Source of the DNA: Ornatilinea apprima
GTDB taxonomy: Bacteria; Chloroflexota; Anaerolineae; Anaerolineales; Anaerolineaceae
DNA: 64,000 nt
Assembly (NCBI RefSeq): GCF_001306115.1
Contig: NZ_LGCL01000027.1
Span: 25,181-89,180, forward strand
Reading direction: 5' to 3'
The translations under genes and the position numbers were made by a program. Positions 8,691 to 16,740 of the stretch are shown in pieces (the first letter of the stretch is position 1; every line of letters begins with the position of its first letter). The notes under the pieces are model-generated. The model saw only the letters and a program-made list of their open reading frames with translations, ran no database searches and had not been told where the DNA came from.

Positions 8691-10433
8691 CTGCGTAAAT
8701 CCATTTCTCTTTTCCTGATTCTGCTGATCACCGCCCTGGGGTTAGGCGCGGCCTTCAGCCACGCCCGCGCGCAGGAAGAGAGCACCGGCCCCAAGCGCCG
8801 TGCCGAACTGACCATCGACACCACCTATTACCGCTGGTGGATGTCGCGCTGGGCAACCAACGAACTGGTCTGCGAAGTGTTTGTGGAGCACGAAGGCCTG
8901 CCCACCGGAAAGGAAATCTATTACGCCTGCGGCAAAGACCTGCACGAAGACTGGTTTGAAACCAGCGCCTGCAGCCAAACGGACGTGAGCCAATGCAGGG
9001 GCGTGTATTTACACCCGGCCGGCTCGGAAGCGCGTGAGAAGAAAGTGCTGGTCGACCTGCCCCCCGCCGAAGTGTGGATCTCGCTGGAGGGCTGCGACCC
9101 CCAGCCGCCCGAAAACCGCTGCGACACCCCGCCCCGCCTGCTGTTCGGCGCCGAAGAACCGCTGCCCAATGAGCTGATCATCCGCATCAACGGCCTGATC
9201 AACGGCGAACCCTTCTCTTGTGAAGGCGGCTCGTGCAGCATTCCCCTCCAGCCCACCGGCTTGCAGGGCAGCCAGGTGGAGTTCTGGGCTGACTCGAGCT
9301 ACGGCGACTCGTCTGAGCATTACACCGGCCTGGTGCGCGTCATCCCCTGGGGCGACTTTATGGCCCCCGAAGGCAAAACCCAGGAAGATCAATCGTGGTA
9401 TGTGGATGTGCTCAGCAGCCAGTGGCGCGGAAAGCCCATGGCCTCGGCGGCGGAGATCTGGCAGGTCTTCCCCACCCTGGGCGGCCCGGCGGAATGGCTG
9501 CGTTCGCCCGAAAGCCCCGAAGAGCTTGAATCAACCCTTTCTTACTATTATCTGGCCGGGATGCTGATCCGCAACGGCGCGGTGGATGCCAGCGGCTGCC
9601 CGATGGGCGGACTGGAAGGCGAACTGACCGCCAATGTGTGCGGCGTGCAGGCCGCGCTGGAACAGGTGCATGAGTGGCAGAACAGCTTCGACGCCGAAAT
9701 TCTGCGCGTGGCCGAAGACACGGGCGTGCCCGCCCAACTGCTTAAGAATATCTTCAGCCGCGAGAGCCAGTTCTGGCCGGGCATTTACAAAAACTACCGC
9801 GAGGCCGGCTTGGGGCAGATGACTTCCAACGGCGCGGATACGATTCTGCTGTGGAATCCGGTGTTCTTTGAGCAGTTTTGCCCGCTGGTGCTGAGCGAAG
9901 GCGCCTGCCAGTACGGCTGGAACGAGCTGGACGCCTATAACCAGAACCTGCTGCGCGGCGCGCTGGTGCAAAAGGTCAACGCCACCTGTGTGGACTGCCC
10001 GCTGGGCATTGACATGACCCAGGCGGATTTCAGCGTGGGGGTCTTCGCGCAGACGCTGCTGGCTAACTGTGAGCAGACCGGGCAGATCATCTACAACACC
10101 ACCAAACGCACTCCCGGCCAGTTGAGCAGCTACGAGGACCTGTGGCGCTTCACCCTGGTGAATTACAACGCCGGGGCGGGCTGCTTGGGCTATGCGGTTA
10201 CCACCGCCTGGCGCGCCGGCGAGCCGCTGGACTGGGAGCATGTTTCCAGCCACTTGCAAGAGCCGTGCCTGGGCGCCATCCGCTATGTGGAAGAGGTTAC
10301 CTCCACCGAGCCGCTGGACGTGTTCGCCGCGCCGGGCGAGCCAACGCCCACCCCCGGCCCAACCGCCACGCCTCTGCCTACCCTCACCCCCGGCCCGACG
10401 CCTGAGCCGGAAGATCCCTTCGCGCCGACGTAA
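8691..10433 (+). CDS. Exported lytic transglycosylase-like protein, probable CTG start
   Basis: The frame is open from just after a stop at 8676. It encodes 'RKSISLFLILLITALGLGAA..HARAQEES', a signal peptide with an Ala-x-Ala cleavage site, but has no ATG, GTG or TTG before 8841. CTG at 8691 follows an AGG-type site by six bases and is the best start. Beginning at the ATG of 8841 would delete the signal peptide. Around residues 340-390, 'SRESQFWPG' and 'AGLGQMT' resemble the catalytic Glu and following loop of SLT-type lytic transglycosylases, and 'LVNYNAGAGCLGYA' resembles their 'YNAG' motif. The many cysteines suggest disulfides. The C-terminus is a Pro/Thr stalk. It probably cleaves or binds peptidoglycan outside the membrane. 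Confidence 0.75.
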   Translation: MRKSISLFLILLITALGLGAAFSHARAQEESTGPKRRAELTIDTTYYRWWMSRWATNELVCEVFVEHEGLPTGKEIYYACGKDLHEDWFETSACSQTDVSQCRGVYLHPAGSEAREKKVLVDLPPAEVWISLEGCDPQPPENRCDTPPRLLFGAEEPLPNELIIRINGLINGEPFSCEGGSCSIPLQPTGLQGSQVEFWADSSYGDSSEHYTGLVRVIPWGDFMAPEGKTQEDQSWYVDVLSSQWRGKPMASAAEIWQVFPTLGGPAEWLRSPESPEELESTLSYYYLAGMLIRNGAVDASGCPMGGLEGELTANVCGVQAALEQVHEWQNSFDAEILRVAEDTGVPAQLLKNIFSRESQFWPGIYKNYREAGLGQMTSNGADTILLWNPVFFEQFCPLVLSEGACQYGWNELDAYNQNLLRGALVQKVNATCVDCPLGIDMTQADFSVGVFAQTLLANCEQTGQIIYNTTKRTPGQLSSYEDLWRFTLVNYNAGAGCLGYAVTTAWRAGEPLDWEHVSSHLQEPCLGAIRYVEEVTSTEPLDVFAAPGEPTPTPGPTATPLPTLTPGPTPEPEDPFAPT

Positions 10434-10461
10434 TCAGCGCGCCAGGTGCATCACAAAAACG

Positions 10462-10496
10462 AAAACGCCCGCATGGTTTTTACCTGCGGGCGTTTT
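10462..10496. terminator. Bidirectional terminator between convergent genes
   Basis: AAAACGCCCGCA (10462-10473) and TGCGGGCGTTTT (10485-10496) form a perfect stem with T-runs in both directions. It serves the transglycosylase-like gene (+) and the DAK2-like gene (-). Confidence 0.88.
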
Positions 10497-10520
10497 TCTA
10501 TTGGTTAAGCATCCCTGCGC

Positions 10521-11174
10521 TTAGCGGCCTCCCAGCCCCTGCGCCAGCATTTGCAGCAGCGTGCCGCTGACCAGCTTGCCGGACTGCGCGCGGTGAGCAG
10601 ACTGGCCCATCTGGCTGCCGGCCATCACCGCGTCGAGCAGCGCTTCCATGGTGGATTCGCCGCGCTGGCGCGACTGCAGAAAGGCCAGCCCGCCCGCCAG
10701 CAGGTCAGCCATATCCAGGCCTTCCTGGCCTTGCTGGCCAGACTGCGTTTCACCACTCAGGCTGCCCAACAGGCTGTTGAGCAGTTCCGCGTTGGGGTCG
10801 ACGGCTGGCTGCGCCTGGGCTTGCGAAGCAGCCGGGTTGCCCATCAGCAGCTCGATCAGCTCCAGGGCGTTTTCGGGTTGCAGGTCGCGGCCTTTGAACT
10901 GCTGGGCCGCGCGCGATAGTCCCTGCGCATACGCCTGGGCCGAACCGCTTTGCGCCTGCTTGCTCAGCATTTTGCTGGCGTAAGCCAGTTGGTCGGCGGC
11001 TGGCTTTTTGCCTTTCTTCTGCACCGCCTGGGTCACCAGGTTGAAAATCTCAACCATGTTGTCGCCGTGATTGTGATTATAATCATCGGCCTGGTTGAGC
11101 GCGCCCTGGTTGCTGGCCAGCGTTTGGGTTACGGCCTGAAATACCTGGGCCAGATCAATTTCGTTGGATGCCAT
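10521..11174 (-). CDS. DAK2/DhaL-like domain protein
   Basis: A protein of 217 residues with predicted all-helical character and many Gln and Ala. 'LNQADDYNHNHGDNMVEIFN' near residue 26 resembles the metal-binding Asp cluster of DhaL/DAK2 domains (D-x-D-x-G-D-x-G-x-N-M), with His in place of some Asp. This suggests an altered nucleotide or metal site. The C-terminal half is low-complexity, with no recognised motif. It is transcribed with the LysM gene, whose stop lies nine bases upstream of this start. The substrate is unknown, and the family assignment rests on one motif. Confidence 0.55.
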   Translation of the reverse strand: MASNEIDLAQVFQAVTQTLASNQGALNQADDYNHNHGDNMVEIFNLVTQAVQKKGKKPAADQLAYASKMLSKQAQSGSAQAYAQGLSRAAQQFKGRDLQPENALELIELLMGNPAASQAQAQPAVDPNAELLNSLLGSLSGETQSGQQGQEGLDMADLLAGGLAFLQSRQRGESTMEALLDAVMAGSQMGQSAHRAQSGKLVSGTLLQMLAQGLGGR

Positions 11175-11183
11175 AGGGCGCGC

Positions 11184-11690
11184 CTACTTTTCCGCGGGGA
11201 GTTCGGGGATTTTCAGGGTAACCCCTTCGCGCACAAAATTGGGGTTGTCGCCGATCACGTCTTTGTTGAATTCGTAAATGTGCATCCAGTTGTCGCGCAC
11301 GGCGGAACCGTAGTATTTGAGGGCGATATGGCTGAGCGTTTCACCGGCTTTGACGGTATGCTCAGCGATGACTTTCACTTCGGGTTTGGCGGCTTTCATG
11401 GCGGCCAGTTGTTCGGCAAACTGCTCCTTGCGGGCTTCAATCGCTTCCTTGGCCTTGGCCTCTTCCTGCTGCTTCTTCATTTCTTCCATTTTCTTCTGGG
11501 CTTCTTCGGCCTGGCGTTTGGCCTGGTTGGCCTGAATTTCTGCCACCGCTTTTTCTTTGGCGGCCTTGGCAGCAACCTGGCGGGCTTCTTCAGCCGCTTT
11601 TTCGGCCTCGGCTTTGGCTTCTTTTTCGTCACGCGATGATAATGCGTCTACGGCTTTTTCAAAAATATTCTTTTTCTTGTCCTCGGGCAT
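11184..11690 (-). CDS. Coiled-coil LysM domain protein
   Basis: A protein of 168 residues. Residues 15-100 are a long charged Ala/Glu/Lys helix, probably a coiled coil. The C-terminal 60 residues form a LysM domain ('HTVKAGETLSHIALKYYGS' to 'NPNFVREGVTLKIPE'), which usually binds N-acetylglucosamine polymers. No signal peptide is seen, so a cytoplasmic or peripheral role, as in BON-LysM-type stress proteins, is possible. ATG at 11690 is preferred to GTG at 11702 because GAGG lies six bases before it. A promoter is predicted just upstream, and the DAK2-like gene follows in the same operon. Confidence 0.8.
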   Translation of the reverse strand: MPEDKKKNIFEKAVDALSSRDEKEAKAEAEKAAEEARQVAAKAAKEKAVAEIQANQAKRQAEEAQKKMEEMKKQQEEAKAKEAIEARKEQFAEQLAAMKAAKPEVKVIAEHTVKAGETLSHIALKYYGSAVRDNWMHIYEFNKDVIGDNPNFVREGVTLKIPELPAEK

Positions 11691-11732
11691 TTCGTTCCTC
11701 ACTTTCCCATAGATTAATTTCAGTTAAATATG

Positions 11733-11760
11733 ATTATAGCCATAAAGAACAACGAGGCAA
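11733..11760 (-). promoter_or_regulatory. Predicted sigma-70-type promoter for LysM operon
   Basis: On the minus strand, TTGCCT (11755-11760) and TATAAT (11733-11738) are separated by 16 bases, about 43 bases upstream of the LysM start. Confidence 0.6.
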
Positions 11761-11894
11761 AATACTGTATCGTTTTGTATAAAATTTGTATAATCTATCG
11801 CGTTTTGTGGGAAAATTTCGCGGCTGGCAACAAAAACTGCCCCCCACGCGGGGTGATCGCCGCCGGCCAACCAGCAAAGCGGGGAAAGAGGGGG

Positions 11895-13010
11895 TTAGAA
11901 CTGCGCGCGGCGCGGCAGGCCCCAGCCGCCCAGGCGCACTTGCTCCGGTTTATCCGTCCATACGCCGGGGATGGGCGCGCCGCACTGCGGGCAGGTGCCG
12001 GCAGCGGTGATGTGGTATTCCTGCACGGTATACCCCCGGCGGGTGATCAGGCGCGCGCGGCAGTGCGGGCAGTAGGTATTCTCCAGCGGGCCAACGCGGC
12101 CGGGTAAATTTCCGGCATACACATAGCGCAGGCCGGCTTCTTCGCCAATTTCGGCGGCGCGCTGCAGGGTGGCTGCCGGGGTCGATTCCGTCTCCAGACG
12201 CTGGTAATCGGGGTGAAAGGCGGTTACATGCCAGGGAATGTCTTTAGACACCGAAACCAGAAAGCGCGACAGCTCCCACAGCTCTTCCGAGCTGTCGTTG
12301 AAGCCGGGAATGACCAGGGTTACCACCTCCACCCACAGGCCCAGGTCCAGCGCGCCGCGGATGGTGTCGAGCACGTCTTGCAGATGGCCGCCCAGCTCGC
12401 GGTAGCCGTCTTCGCGCATGCACTTCAAGTCAATTTTATAGGCGTCCAGGTGGGGTTGAAGGTAAGCCAGCACCTCTGGTGTGGCGAAGCCGTTGGATAC
12501 ATAGGCGGTTTTCAGCCCGGCCTGGTGGGCTTCTTTGAAGATGGCCGCCGCCCACTCGCTGGTGATGAGCGGCTCGTTATAAGAAGATACCACCGCTTGC
12601 GCGCCGCTGCGCAGGGCAAAATTGACCAACTGCCGCGGCGTAACGCGCTGCAGATGCTCGGCGCCGATGCGCGCGGAAGGCTCGCGCAGGGCCTGGGCCG
12701 AAACCCAGTTCTGGCAGAAATCGCAGTGGAAGTTGCAGCCCACCATGCCAAAGGTCAGCGCGTCTGAGCCGGGTAGCAGGTGCGCGAAAGGCTTTTTCTC
12801 AATCGGGTCCACCTGCGCGGAGAGCACATAGCCAAAGGGCACGCGCAGCTCGCCATCCTGGTTATAGCGCACCCGGCAGATGCCGCGCTGGCCGGGTTTG
12901 AGCAGGCAGCGGTGCGCGCAGGCGGTGCAGCGCACGCGCTGGTCTTCTTCGCGAGTAAAAAGCTCACCGGGGGCGGTGAGCTGGTCTATCACTTCTTGCA
13001 AGGCAGCCAT
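11895..13010 (-). CDS. amrS: AmmeMemoRadiSam system radical SAM enzyme
   Basis: This 371-residue enzyme carries a radical SAM cluster motif, 'GCNFHCDFCQNW', with Cys92, Cys96 and Cys99 ligating the 4Fe-4S cluster. The Trp-containing 'CQNW' and the preceding 'PFAHLLPGS' are hallmarks of the AmrS/AmmeMemoRadiSam group. An N-terminal Cys set ('CTACAHRCLLKPGQRGIC') and a C-terminal zinc ribbon ('CPHCRARL', 'CPQCGAPIPGVW') flank it. AmrS usually occurs with AmmeMemo-type partners (amrA, amrB). None is next to it here, although the fold may be split elsewhere. Its substrate is not known with certainty. GGAGG lies five bases before the ATG. Confidence 0.92.
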   Translation of the reverse strand: MAALQEVIDQLTAPGELFTREEDQRVRCTACAHRCLLKPGQRGICRVRYNQDGELRVPFGYVLSAQVDPIEKKPFAHLLPGSDALTFGMVGCNFHCDFCQNWVSAQALREPSARIGAEHLQRVTPRQLVNFALRSGAQAVVSSYNEPLITSEWAAAIFKEAHQAGLKTAYVSNGFATPEVLAYLQPHLDAYKIDLKCMREDGYRELGGHLQDVLDTIRGALDLGLWVEVVTLVIPGFNDSSEELWELSRFLVSVSKDIPWHVTAFHPDYQRLETESTPAATLQRAAEIGEEAGLRYVYAGNLPGRVGPLENTYCPHCRARLITRRGYTVQEYHITAAGTCPQCGAPIPGVWTDKPEQVRLGGWGLPRRAQF

Positions 13011-13027
13011 CTCGCCTCCTTGCTTTG

Positions 13028-13033
13028 ATTATA
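13028..13033 (-). promoter_or_regulatory. Predicted -10 box of amrS
   Basis: TATAAT on the minus strand, 18 bases before the start codon. The -35 region is weak (GAATCA at 17-base spacing). Confidence 0.4.
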
Positions 13034-13059
13034 GCTGGTTAACAACGCAATGATTCTGG

Positions 13060-13578
13060 TTAAAGCCCGAACTCGGCGATGAGCTGCTGCACCCAGGCAG
13101 CCACACGCTGGGGTGTTTTGCCGGCTTCGTTATCATCGTCGAGCGCCAGGCCGACAAACATGTCGCCTTCCACCGCGGCCGAGGCGTCAAACGAATAGTC
13201 GTCCGTGGGCCACATACCCACCAGTTCGGCGCCCTGCTTGCGCGCCGCTTCGGCCAGCAGCGCCAGCGCGTCTTGAAACGTATCCGAAAAGCCGACCGAA
13301 TCGCCCAGCCCAAAGAGCGCCACTTTTTTGCCCGCGAAACTGAGGGTTTTCAGGGTCTTCCAGGCGCTGTCCCAATCATCCTGCATTTCACCCGCGCCCC
13401 ACGAGGAGCAGCCCCAGATGAGCAGGGAATAGTCGTTCATTTTGGTCAGGGGATCGCCGGCCACATTGAAGAGATCCACCAGGCCGGGCTGGTGCTTATC
13501 AAATTCTTTCTGGATGAGCTGCGCGTCTTGCTCGGTGTTGCCGGTGGTGGAGCCGTAGAAAAGTCCGATTTTTGCCAT
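13060..13578 (-). CDS. Flavodoxin
   Basis: A 172-residue long-chain flavodoxin, a small FMN-binding electron carrier of the cytoplasm. The phosphate-binding loop is 'FYGSTTGNTEQDA' at residues 8-20. 'GCSSWGAGEMQDDW' and 'FGLGDSVGFSDTFQDA' supply the two isoalloxazine loops (W60s and 90s loops). Neighbouring genes include amrS, a radical SAM enzyme that needs a one-electron donor, so flavodoxin could supply it. The two genes are co-directional but separated by a predicted promoter, so they are probably separate transcripts. GGAGTG precedes the ATG. Confidence 0.93.
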   Translation of the reverse strand: MAKIGLFYGSTTGNTEQDAQLIQKEFDKHQPGLVDLFNVAGDPLTKMNDYSLLIWGCSSWGAGEMQDDWDSAWKTLKTLSFAGKKVALFGLGDSVGFSDTFQDALALLAEAARKQGAELVGMWPTDDYSFDASAAVEGDMFVGLALDDDNEAGKTPQRVAAWVQQLIAEFGL

Positions 13579-13641
13579 AAAACACTCCTTTTTTCAAGCC
13601 GGTAAATTAGATAATATAGATAAATATTACCTATATATCCG

Positions 13642-13670
13642 ATTATAGCGCGAACTTCTGCGTCTGGCAA
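13642..13670 (-). promoter_or_regulatory. Predicted sigma-70-type promoter of flavodoxin gene
   Basis: Minus-strand TTGCCA (13665-13670) and TATAAT (13642-13647) with a 17-base spacer, about 64 bases before the start. Confidence 0.65.
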
Positions 13671-13680
13671 GCCTGCCCTA

Positions 13681-13708
13681 TGGACTTTTTTTTCAGGCGG
13701 GTTACAAT
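13681..13708 (+). promoter_or_regulatory. Possible promoter of the 13750 gene
   Basis: TGGACT and TACAAT separated by 16 bases. It is back to back with the flavodoxin promoter. Confidence 0.35.
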
Positions 13709-13749
13709 GAGAGTCACAGGGACACTCCCTTGTGGGCAAGGAGAGAGCC

Positions 13750-14025
13750 ATGAGCGTTCATCCTTTGGTCGCCCACCAGCACACGCAAGAAGCCATGCGT
13801 CTGATTGAGAGGGGGGAGTGTGAGGTGGGTTTTGGTTTGCTGTTGGATTTGCTGAAAGCAGACCCTCACAATCGCTGCGCCAATCGCGCGCTGGTAACCC
13901 TGGCCACCCGTGGAGAGTTGAAATTTCTGCAACTGGGCGCGTTCGCCAGGGCCGCGCCTGGTTTTACGCGCTGCGGCAAGTTCATCCGCGCCGATTGGCC
14001 GGGCAGGAAACCCAGGGCGCAGTAG
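13750..14025 (+). CDS. Small protein of unknown function
   Basis: This 91-residue protein is read from ATG at 13750, seven bases after GGAGAG. An earlier GTG at 13732 would add six residues. The first half, 'HTQEAMRLIERGECEVGFGLLLDLLKADP', looks like one TPR-type helical hairpin, as in tetratricopeptide proteins. The second half is basic and Arg-rich. No enzyme motif is seen. The gene stands alone between divergent flavodoxin and convergent TPP-enzyme genes and ends before a strong hairpin. It may be a truncated member of a longer TPR family. Confidence 0.5.
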   Translation: MSVHPLVAHQHTQEAMRLIERGECEVGFGLLLDLLKADPHNRCANRALVTLATRGELKFLQLGAFARAAPGFTRCGKFIRADWPGRKPRAQ

Positions 14026-14087
14026 ATTTTCAATGCGGGGCGGTGAGGACCCTTCAGAAAGATCGTTAACCCGGTTTTTGAACAGAA

Positions 14088-14112
14088 CCCCCATGCCAGT
14101 ACGGCATGGGGG
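14088..14112. terminator. Terminator hairpin between convergent genes
   Basis: CCCCCATGCC and GGCATGGGGG form a 10-bp perfect stem with a five-base loop. The T-run is short on both strands. Confidence 0.6.
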
Positions 14113-14118
14113 CTTTGG

Positions 14119-15561
14119 CTACTCCTTCAGGGTGATCTCCAGCAGGGCGGCTTTGCCGCGCAGGGCGGCCAGGGCCGCGGGCAGGTCTTCGGCGCGGGAA
14201 ACGCGCTCGACGGTCAGGCCGGCCGCTTGCAGTCGGGCGAGGGCCTGCGGGCTGGCGGCGCCGCCGGGCTGGCACAACGCCACCCACAGCAGACCGCCCG
14301 CGGCGGGCAGGGAGGCCGGGCCTGGCTCACCGACAGGCAGGGTGTGATGCACGGCGACCATCTGCCAGGTGGGGCGGGCGGCCTGCGCGCCCTGCATGGC
14401 GGCCCAGTCCAGCCGCGCCAGGGGCAGCACGCCTGCCGGTTCGTCTACCGGGTAGTGCGGGGCGGCCAGCGCAGAGAGATAGGGGCTGCCAGTCTCGTAC
14501 AGCAGGGTGGTCTCGCGCCCCATTGCCTGGCGCAGCGCGCTGAGGGCGGCAGCCGGGGTGAGCGCGCCGGGCGGGTCGGCGGCCAGGGCGGCAGCTTCGG
14601 ACTGCAGCTTGACCCTGGCCCAGTGCGCGCCGCGGATTTGCCACTCCGGTTTGGGCTGCACTTCTGAAAGGATGGCGGAAAGAATATCGGCCAGCACCAG
14701 CTTGGCGTCGCCGAGAATGGGCAGATCGGGCAGCCAGTCGCGGCCCAATTCAAAGGAGTCAATGTCAATCTGAATCCAGCGCGGGCCGGGGCGGTGCTCT
14801 ACCTCACGCGCGCCAACCGTCAGCACCAGGTCGGCGGCCTGCAGGGCGTTTTGGGCGGCAGCCGAAGCCCAGCCCAGCGAAAGGGGATGGTCTTCGGGGA
14901 GGATGCCGCGCCCGCCGGAGGTGGTGAGCACCGGCATGCCGAGCAGCTCGGCCAGCGCGCGCGCGTCATCGCCCGCGTTTGAGCGCAGCGCGCCAACCCC
15001 GGCCAGCAGCACGGGGTTCTTTGCCTCTACCAGCAAAAAGGCCGCCGCGATGACGCGCGCCAGGTCGCCTGAGGAGCGGATGCCGCGCTGCGCGGGCTGG
15101 TAGGCAGAAATTTCGGCTTGCACACCGGCAACGGTTGGGGGGAGGTGCAGCAGCACAGGCCCCGGCTGGCCGTTGGCCGCCAGCGAAAAAGCGCGCCGCA
15201 GGCTCCAGGGGATCTGCTGCGGGGACGATACGCGGTCCGTCCATTTTGCCGCGCCGCCCGCGTCCGCGCCGGTGGGATCATCCAGGCAGACCGCCAGCAG
15301 CGGGGCGCAGCTCTCGCGCGCCTGCGCTAGAGCGGGCAGCAAATCGGGCAGCGACCCCAGGCACACCGCCGGTTCGCCGCTGGCCAGGGCGCAGCCCAGC
15401 GCCATCTGCGCCGGTTGGGCGGCTGCGACCAGGCGCAGGGCGGGTTCCTGGCCCAAAGCGGCGCGCAAACCGCCCGCCAGGGTTGGCGGCGAGAAGACAA
15501 ATTGAATTTTTTCGCTTTTCAGCGCCGTGGTGAACGCTTCCCATCCGTTGGTGAAAGGCAT
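14119..15561 (-). CDS. Degenerate thiamine pyrophosphate enzyme (acetolactate synthase-like)
   Basis: A protein of 480 residues. Its domain order matches the acetohydroxyacid synthase/benzoylformate decarboxylase superfamily: an N-terminal PYR-like domain, a central domain ('NPVLLAGVGALRSNAGDDARALAELLGMPVLTT' split over residues 180-215), then a PP-like C-terminal part. The usual catalytic Glu of the 'RHEQGAA' segment is replaced: the aligned region reads 'VAAAQPAQMALGCALASG'. The GDG...N motif that binds Mg and TPP is not found in the C-terminal part. It is also shorter than the usual 540-570 residues. Thus it may be a pseudoenzyme or regulatory paralogue. Related proteins include sulfoacetaldehyde acetyltransferase-type enzymes. 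No neighbour gives a pathway. Confidence 0.75.
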   Translation of the reverse strand: MPFTNGWEAFTTALKSEKIQFVFSPPTLAGGLRAALGQEPALRLVAAAQPAQMALGCALASGEPAVCLGSLPDLLPALAQARESCAPLLAVCLDDPTGADAGGAAKWTDRVSSPQQIPWSLRRAFSLAANGQPGPVLLHLPPTVAGVQAEISAYQPAQRGIRSSGDLARVIAAAFLLVEAKNPVLLAGVGALRSNAGDDARALAELLGMPVLTTSGGRGILPEDHPLSLGWASAAAQNALQAADLVLTVGAREVEHRPGPRWIQIDIDSFELGRDWLPDLPILGDAKLVLADILSAILSEVQPKPEWQIRGAHWARVKLQSEAAALAADPPGALTPAAALSALRQAMGRETTLLYETGSPYLSALAAPHYPVDEPAGVLPLARLDWAAMQGAQAARPTWQMVAVHHTLPVGEPGPASLPAAGGLLWVALCQPGGAASPQALARLQAAGLTVERVSRAEDLPAALAALRGKAALLEITLKE

Positions 15562-15640
15562 GCTTACCTCCTGATTCGAATGGGGAGATTATATCACCTG
15601 GCAGAAAAATACCCCCGGCGAGGCCAGGGGTGGTGTGTAC

Positions 15641-15661
15641 GGGCTGCATACTATGCAGCCC
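15641..15661. repeat. 21-bp palindrome, copy 1
   Basis: GGGCTGCATA and TATGCAGCCC flank one central base. An identical copy lies at 16028-16048. Both precede a tract of 14-bp repeats. Confidence 0.85.
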
Positions 15662-15721
15662 GCTACGATGCAACTGTTCCAACTAAATCAAGAAATTGAT
15701 ACAATGCGAGGATGGAAAAAG

Positions 15722-15788
15722 TAGCCCCTACGATACAGCCCCTACGATACAGCCCCTACGATGCAGCCGCTACGATGCAGCCCCTACC
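15722..15788. repeat. 14-bp tandem repeats, tract 1
   Basis: About 4.8 copies of 'agcccctacgatac' or variants. The 14-bp unit recurs in tract 2 at 16040-16120. Confidence 0.85.
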
Positions 15789-15976
15789 CCGTCCGATTTT
15801 CCTGCATCTTCCTTTTTTCGTTTTTCTTCCTTCATTCTGTAAACAATTTTCTCGATGGCATCAACAAATTCATCATCCGACATGCCCCGGTCAAAAACAT
15901 GAAAGACCGGTTTTTCAGTCTGATCTTCTTTTTTGCCCTTAAATTCCGGGCTGGACTGTTCATCAGGTTTTTTCAT
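15770..15976 (-). CDS. Small charged protein of unknown function
   Basis: This 68-residue frame starts at ATG 15976, after an AAGGAAAGGATGGGG stretch on the minus strand. It is rich in Lys, Glu and Asp and contains 'HVFDRGMSDDEFVDAIEKIVYRMKEE', a plausible amphipathic helix (residues 25-50). Its last codons run into the 14-bp repeat tract. Two repeat tracts flank it in direct orientation, so it may sit on a small mobile or hitchhiking segment. A longer frame from 16036 would begin inside the other repeat tract and is less likely. No known family recognised. Confidence 0.4.
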   Translation of the reverse strand: MKKPDEQSSPEFKGKKEDQTEKPVFHVFDRGMSDDEFVDAIEKIVYRMKEEKRKKEDAGKSDGVGAAS

Positions 15977-16027
15977 TTCCCCATCCTTTCCTTGTATTGC
16001 TTCGCCTGTGTCCATTGTCTGTGTAGC

Positions 16028-16120
16028 GGGCTGCATACTATGCAGCCCCTACAAATACAGCCCCTACAAATATAGCCGCTACAATGCAGCCCCTACGATG
16101 CTATGATGCAGCCCTTACGT
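16028..16120. repeat. 21-bp palindrome copy 2 and 14-bp repeat tract 2
   Basis: The palindrome at 16028-16048 equals 15641-15661. It is followed by about five imperfect 14- to 15-bp units of the 'cagcccctac(a/g)a' type. Together with tract 1 it forms a direct repeat around the 15770-15976 frame. Confidence 0.8.
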
Positions 16121-16146
16121 CTGAATACCCTCGCGCAAACTACCCG

Positions 16147-16581
16147 CTACTCATATACCTCGCGCACGGCCCAGGCGTGGCAGGCCAGGCTGAGGCGCCG
16201 GATGGCCTCGGCGGGTGGCAGCCAGCTCACCTGGCTGGCGGGCGGGTCGCCGCCGGCGGGCAGTTCGAGCAGGTAGAGATTGCACTGCAAATAGACCGGC
16301 TCGCCCGCGGGCTGGCTGGTGAAGTATTCGTCGGCCTGGGCGATCAGGTCGCGGATTTCGACGGTTTGGGCCAGTTGATCGCGGGTTTCGCGCAGCAGCG
16401 CCTCGCTGTGGGTTTCGCCGCCGCGCAGCGCGCCGCCGGGCAAAAAGCAGCCCTCCGGCAAATCGAGCACGGCCACCTTGCCCAGCGCGTTGGCAATTAT
16501 GCCATACGCGCCCAGGCGCGGCTGGTAGGTGAGGCCGGCTTGCTGGCTGCCAAAGACCGGCATGGGAATGGGTTGCGACAT
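16147..16581 (-). CDS. NUDIX hydrolase family protein
   Basis: A protein of 144 residues with a NUDIX fold. The Nudix box is 'GGALRGGETHSEALLRETRDQL' (seen at residues 48-69, given here in one-letter pieces): the first Gly, Glu and Arg-Glu are present, but the usual E-E-x-G after REx is D-Q-L, so metal binding may be weak. The family cleaves nucleoside diphosphates linked to other groups; the substrate is unknown. No partner gene is obvious. It lies next to the repeat-rich intergenic region, and the start is 'caagAGGTGACGCATG'. Confidence 0.75.
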   Translation of the reverse strand: MSQPIPMPVFGSQQAGLTYQPRLGAYGIIANALGKVAVLDLPEGCFLPGGALRGGETHSEALLRETRDQLAQTVEIRDLIAQADEYFTSQPAGEPVYLQCNLYLLELPAGGDPPASQVSWLPPAEAIRRLSLACHAWAVREVYE

Positions 16582-16740
16582 GCGTCACCTCTTGGAAGAA
16601 GAAATTTCCTTATTATTGTATCTCACAATGGCCGGGCAGGCGCAAGGCGGCCTGTTTTTGCGCCCGCGAAGATGAATGCCAGATGAGCGTTGGGAAAACA
16701 TCAAGCAAAATTTGGCAAGTTGCCTTAAAATGAGTACGGT

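Noticed and set aside
8177..8824. Frames over the repeat region and upstream of the transglycosylase
   Set aside because: They cross the diverged hairpin repeats and overlap the signal-peptide frame. No start site or family is seen.
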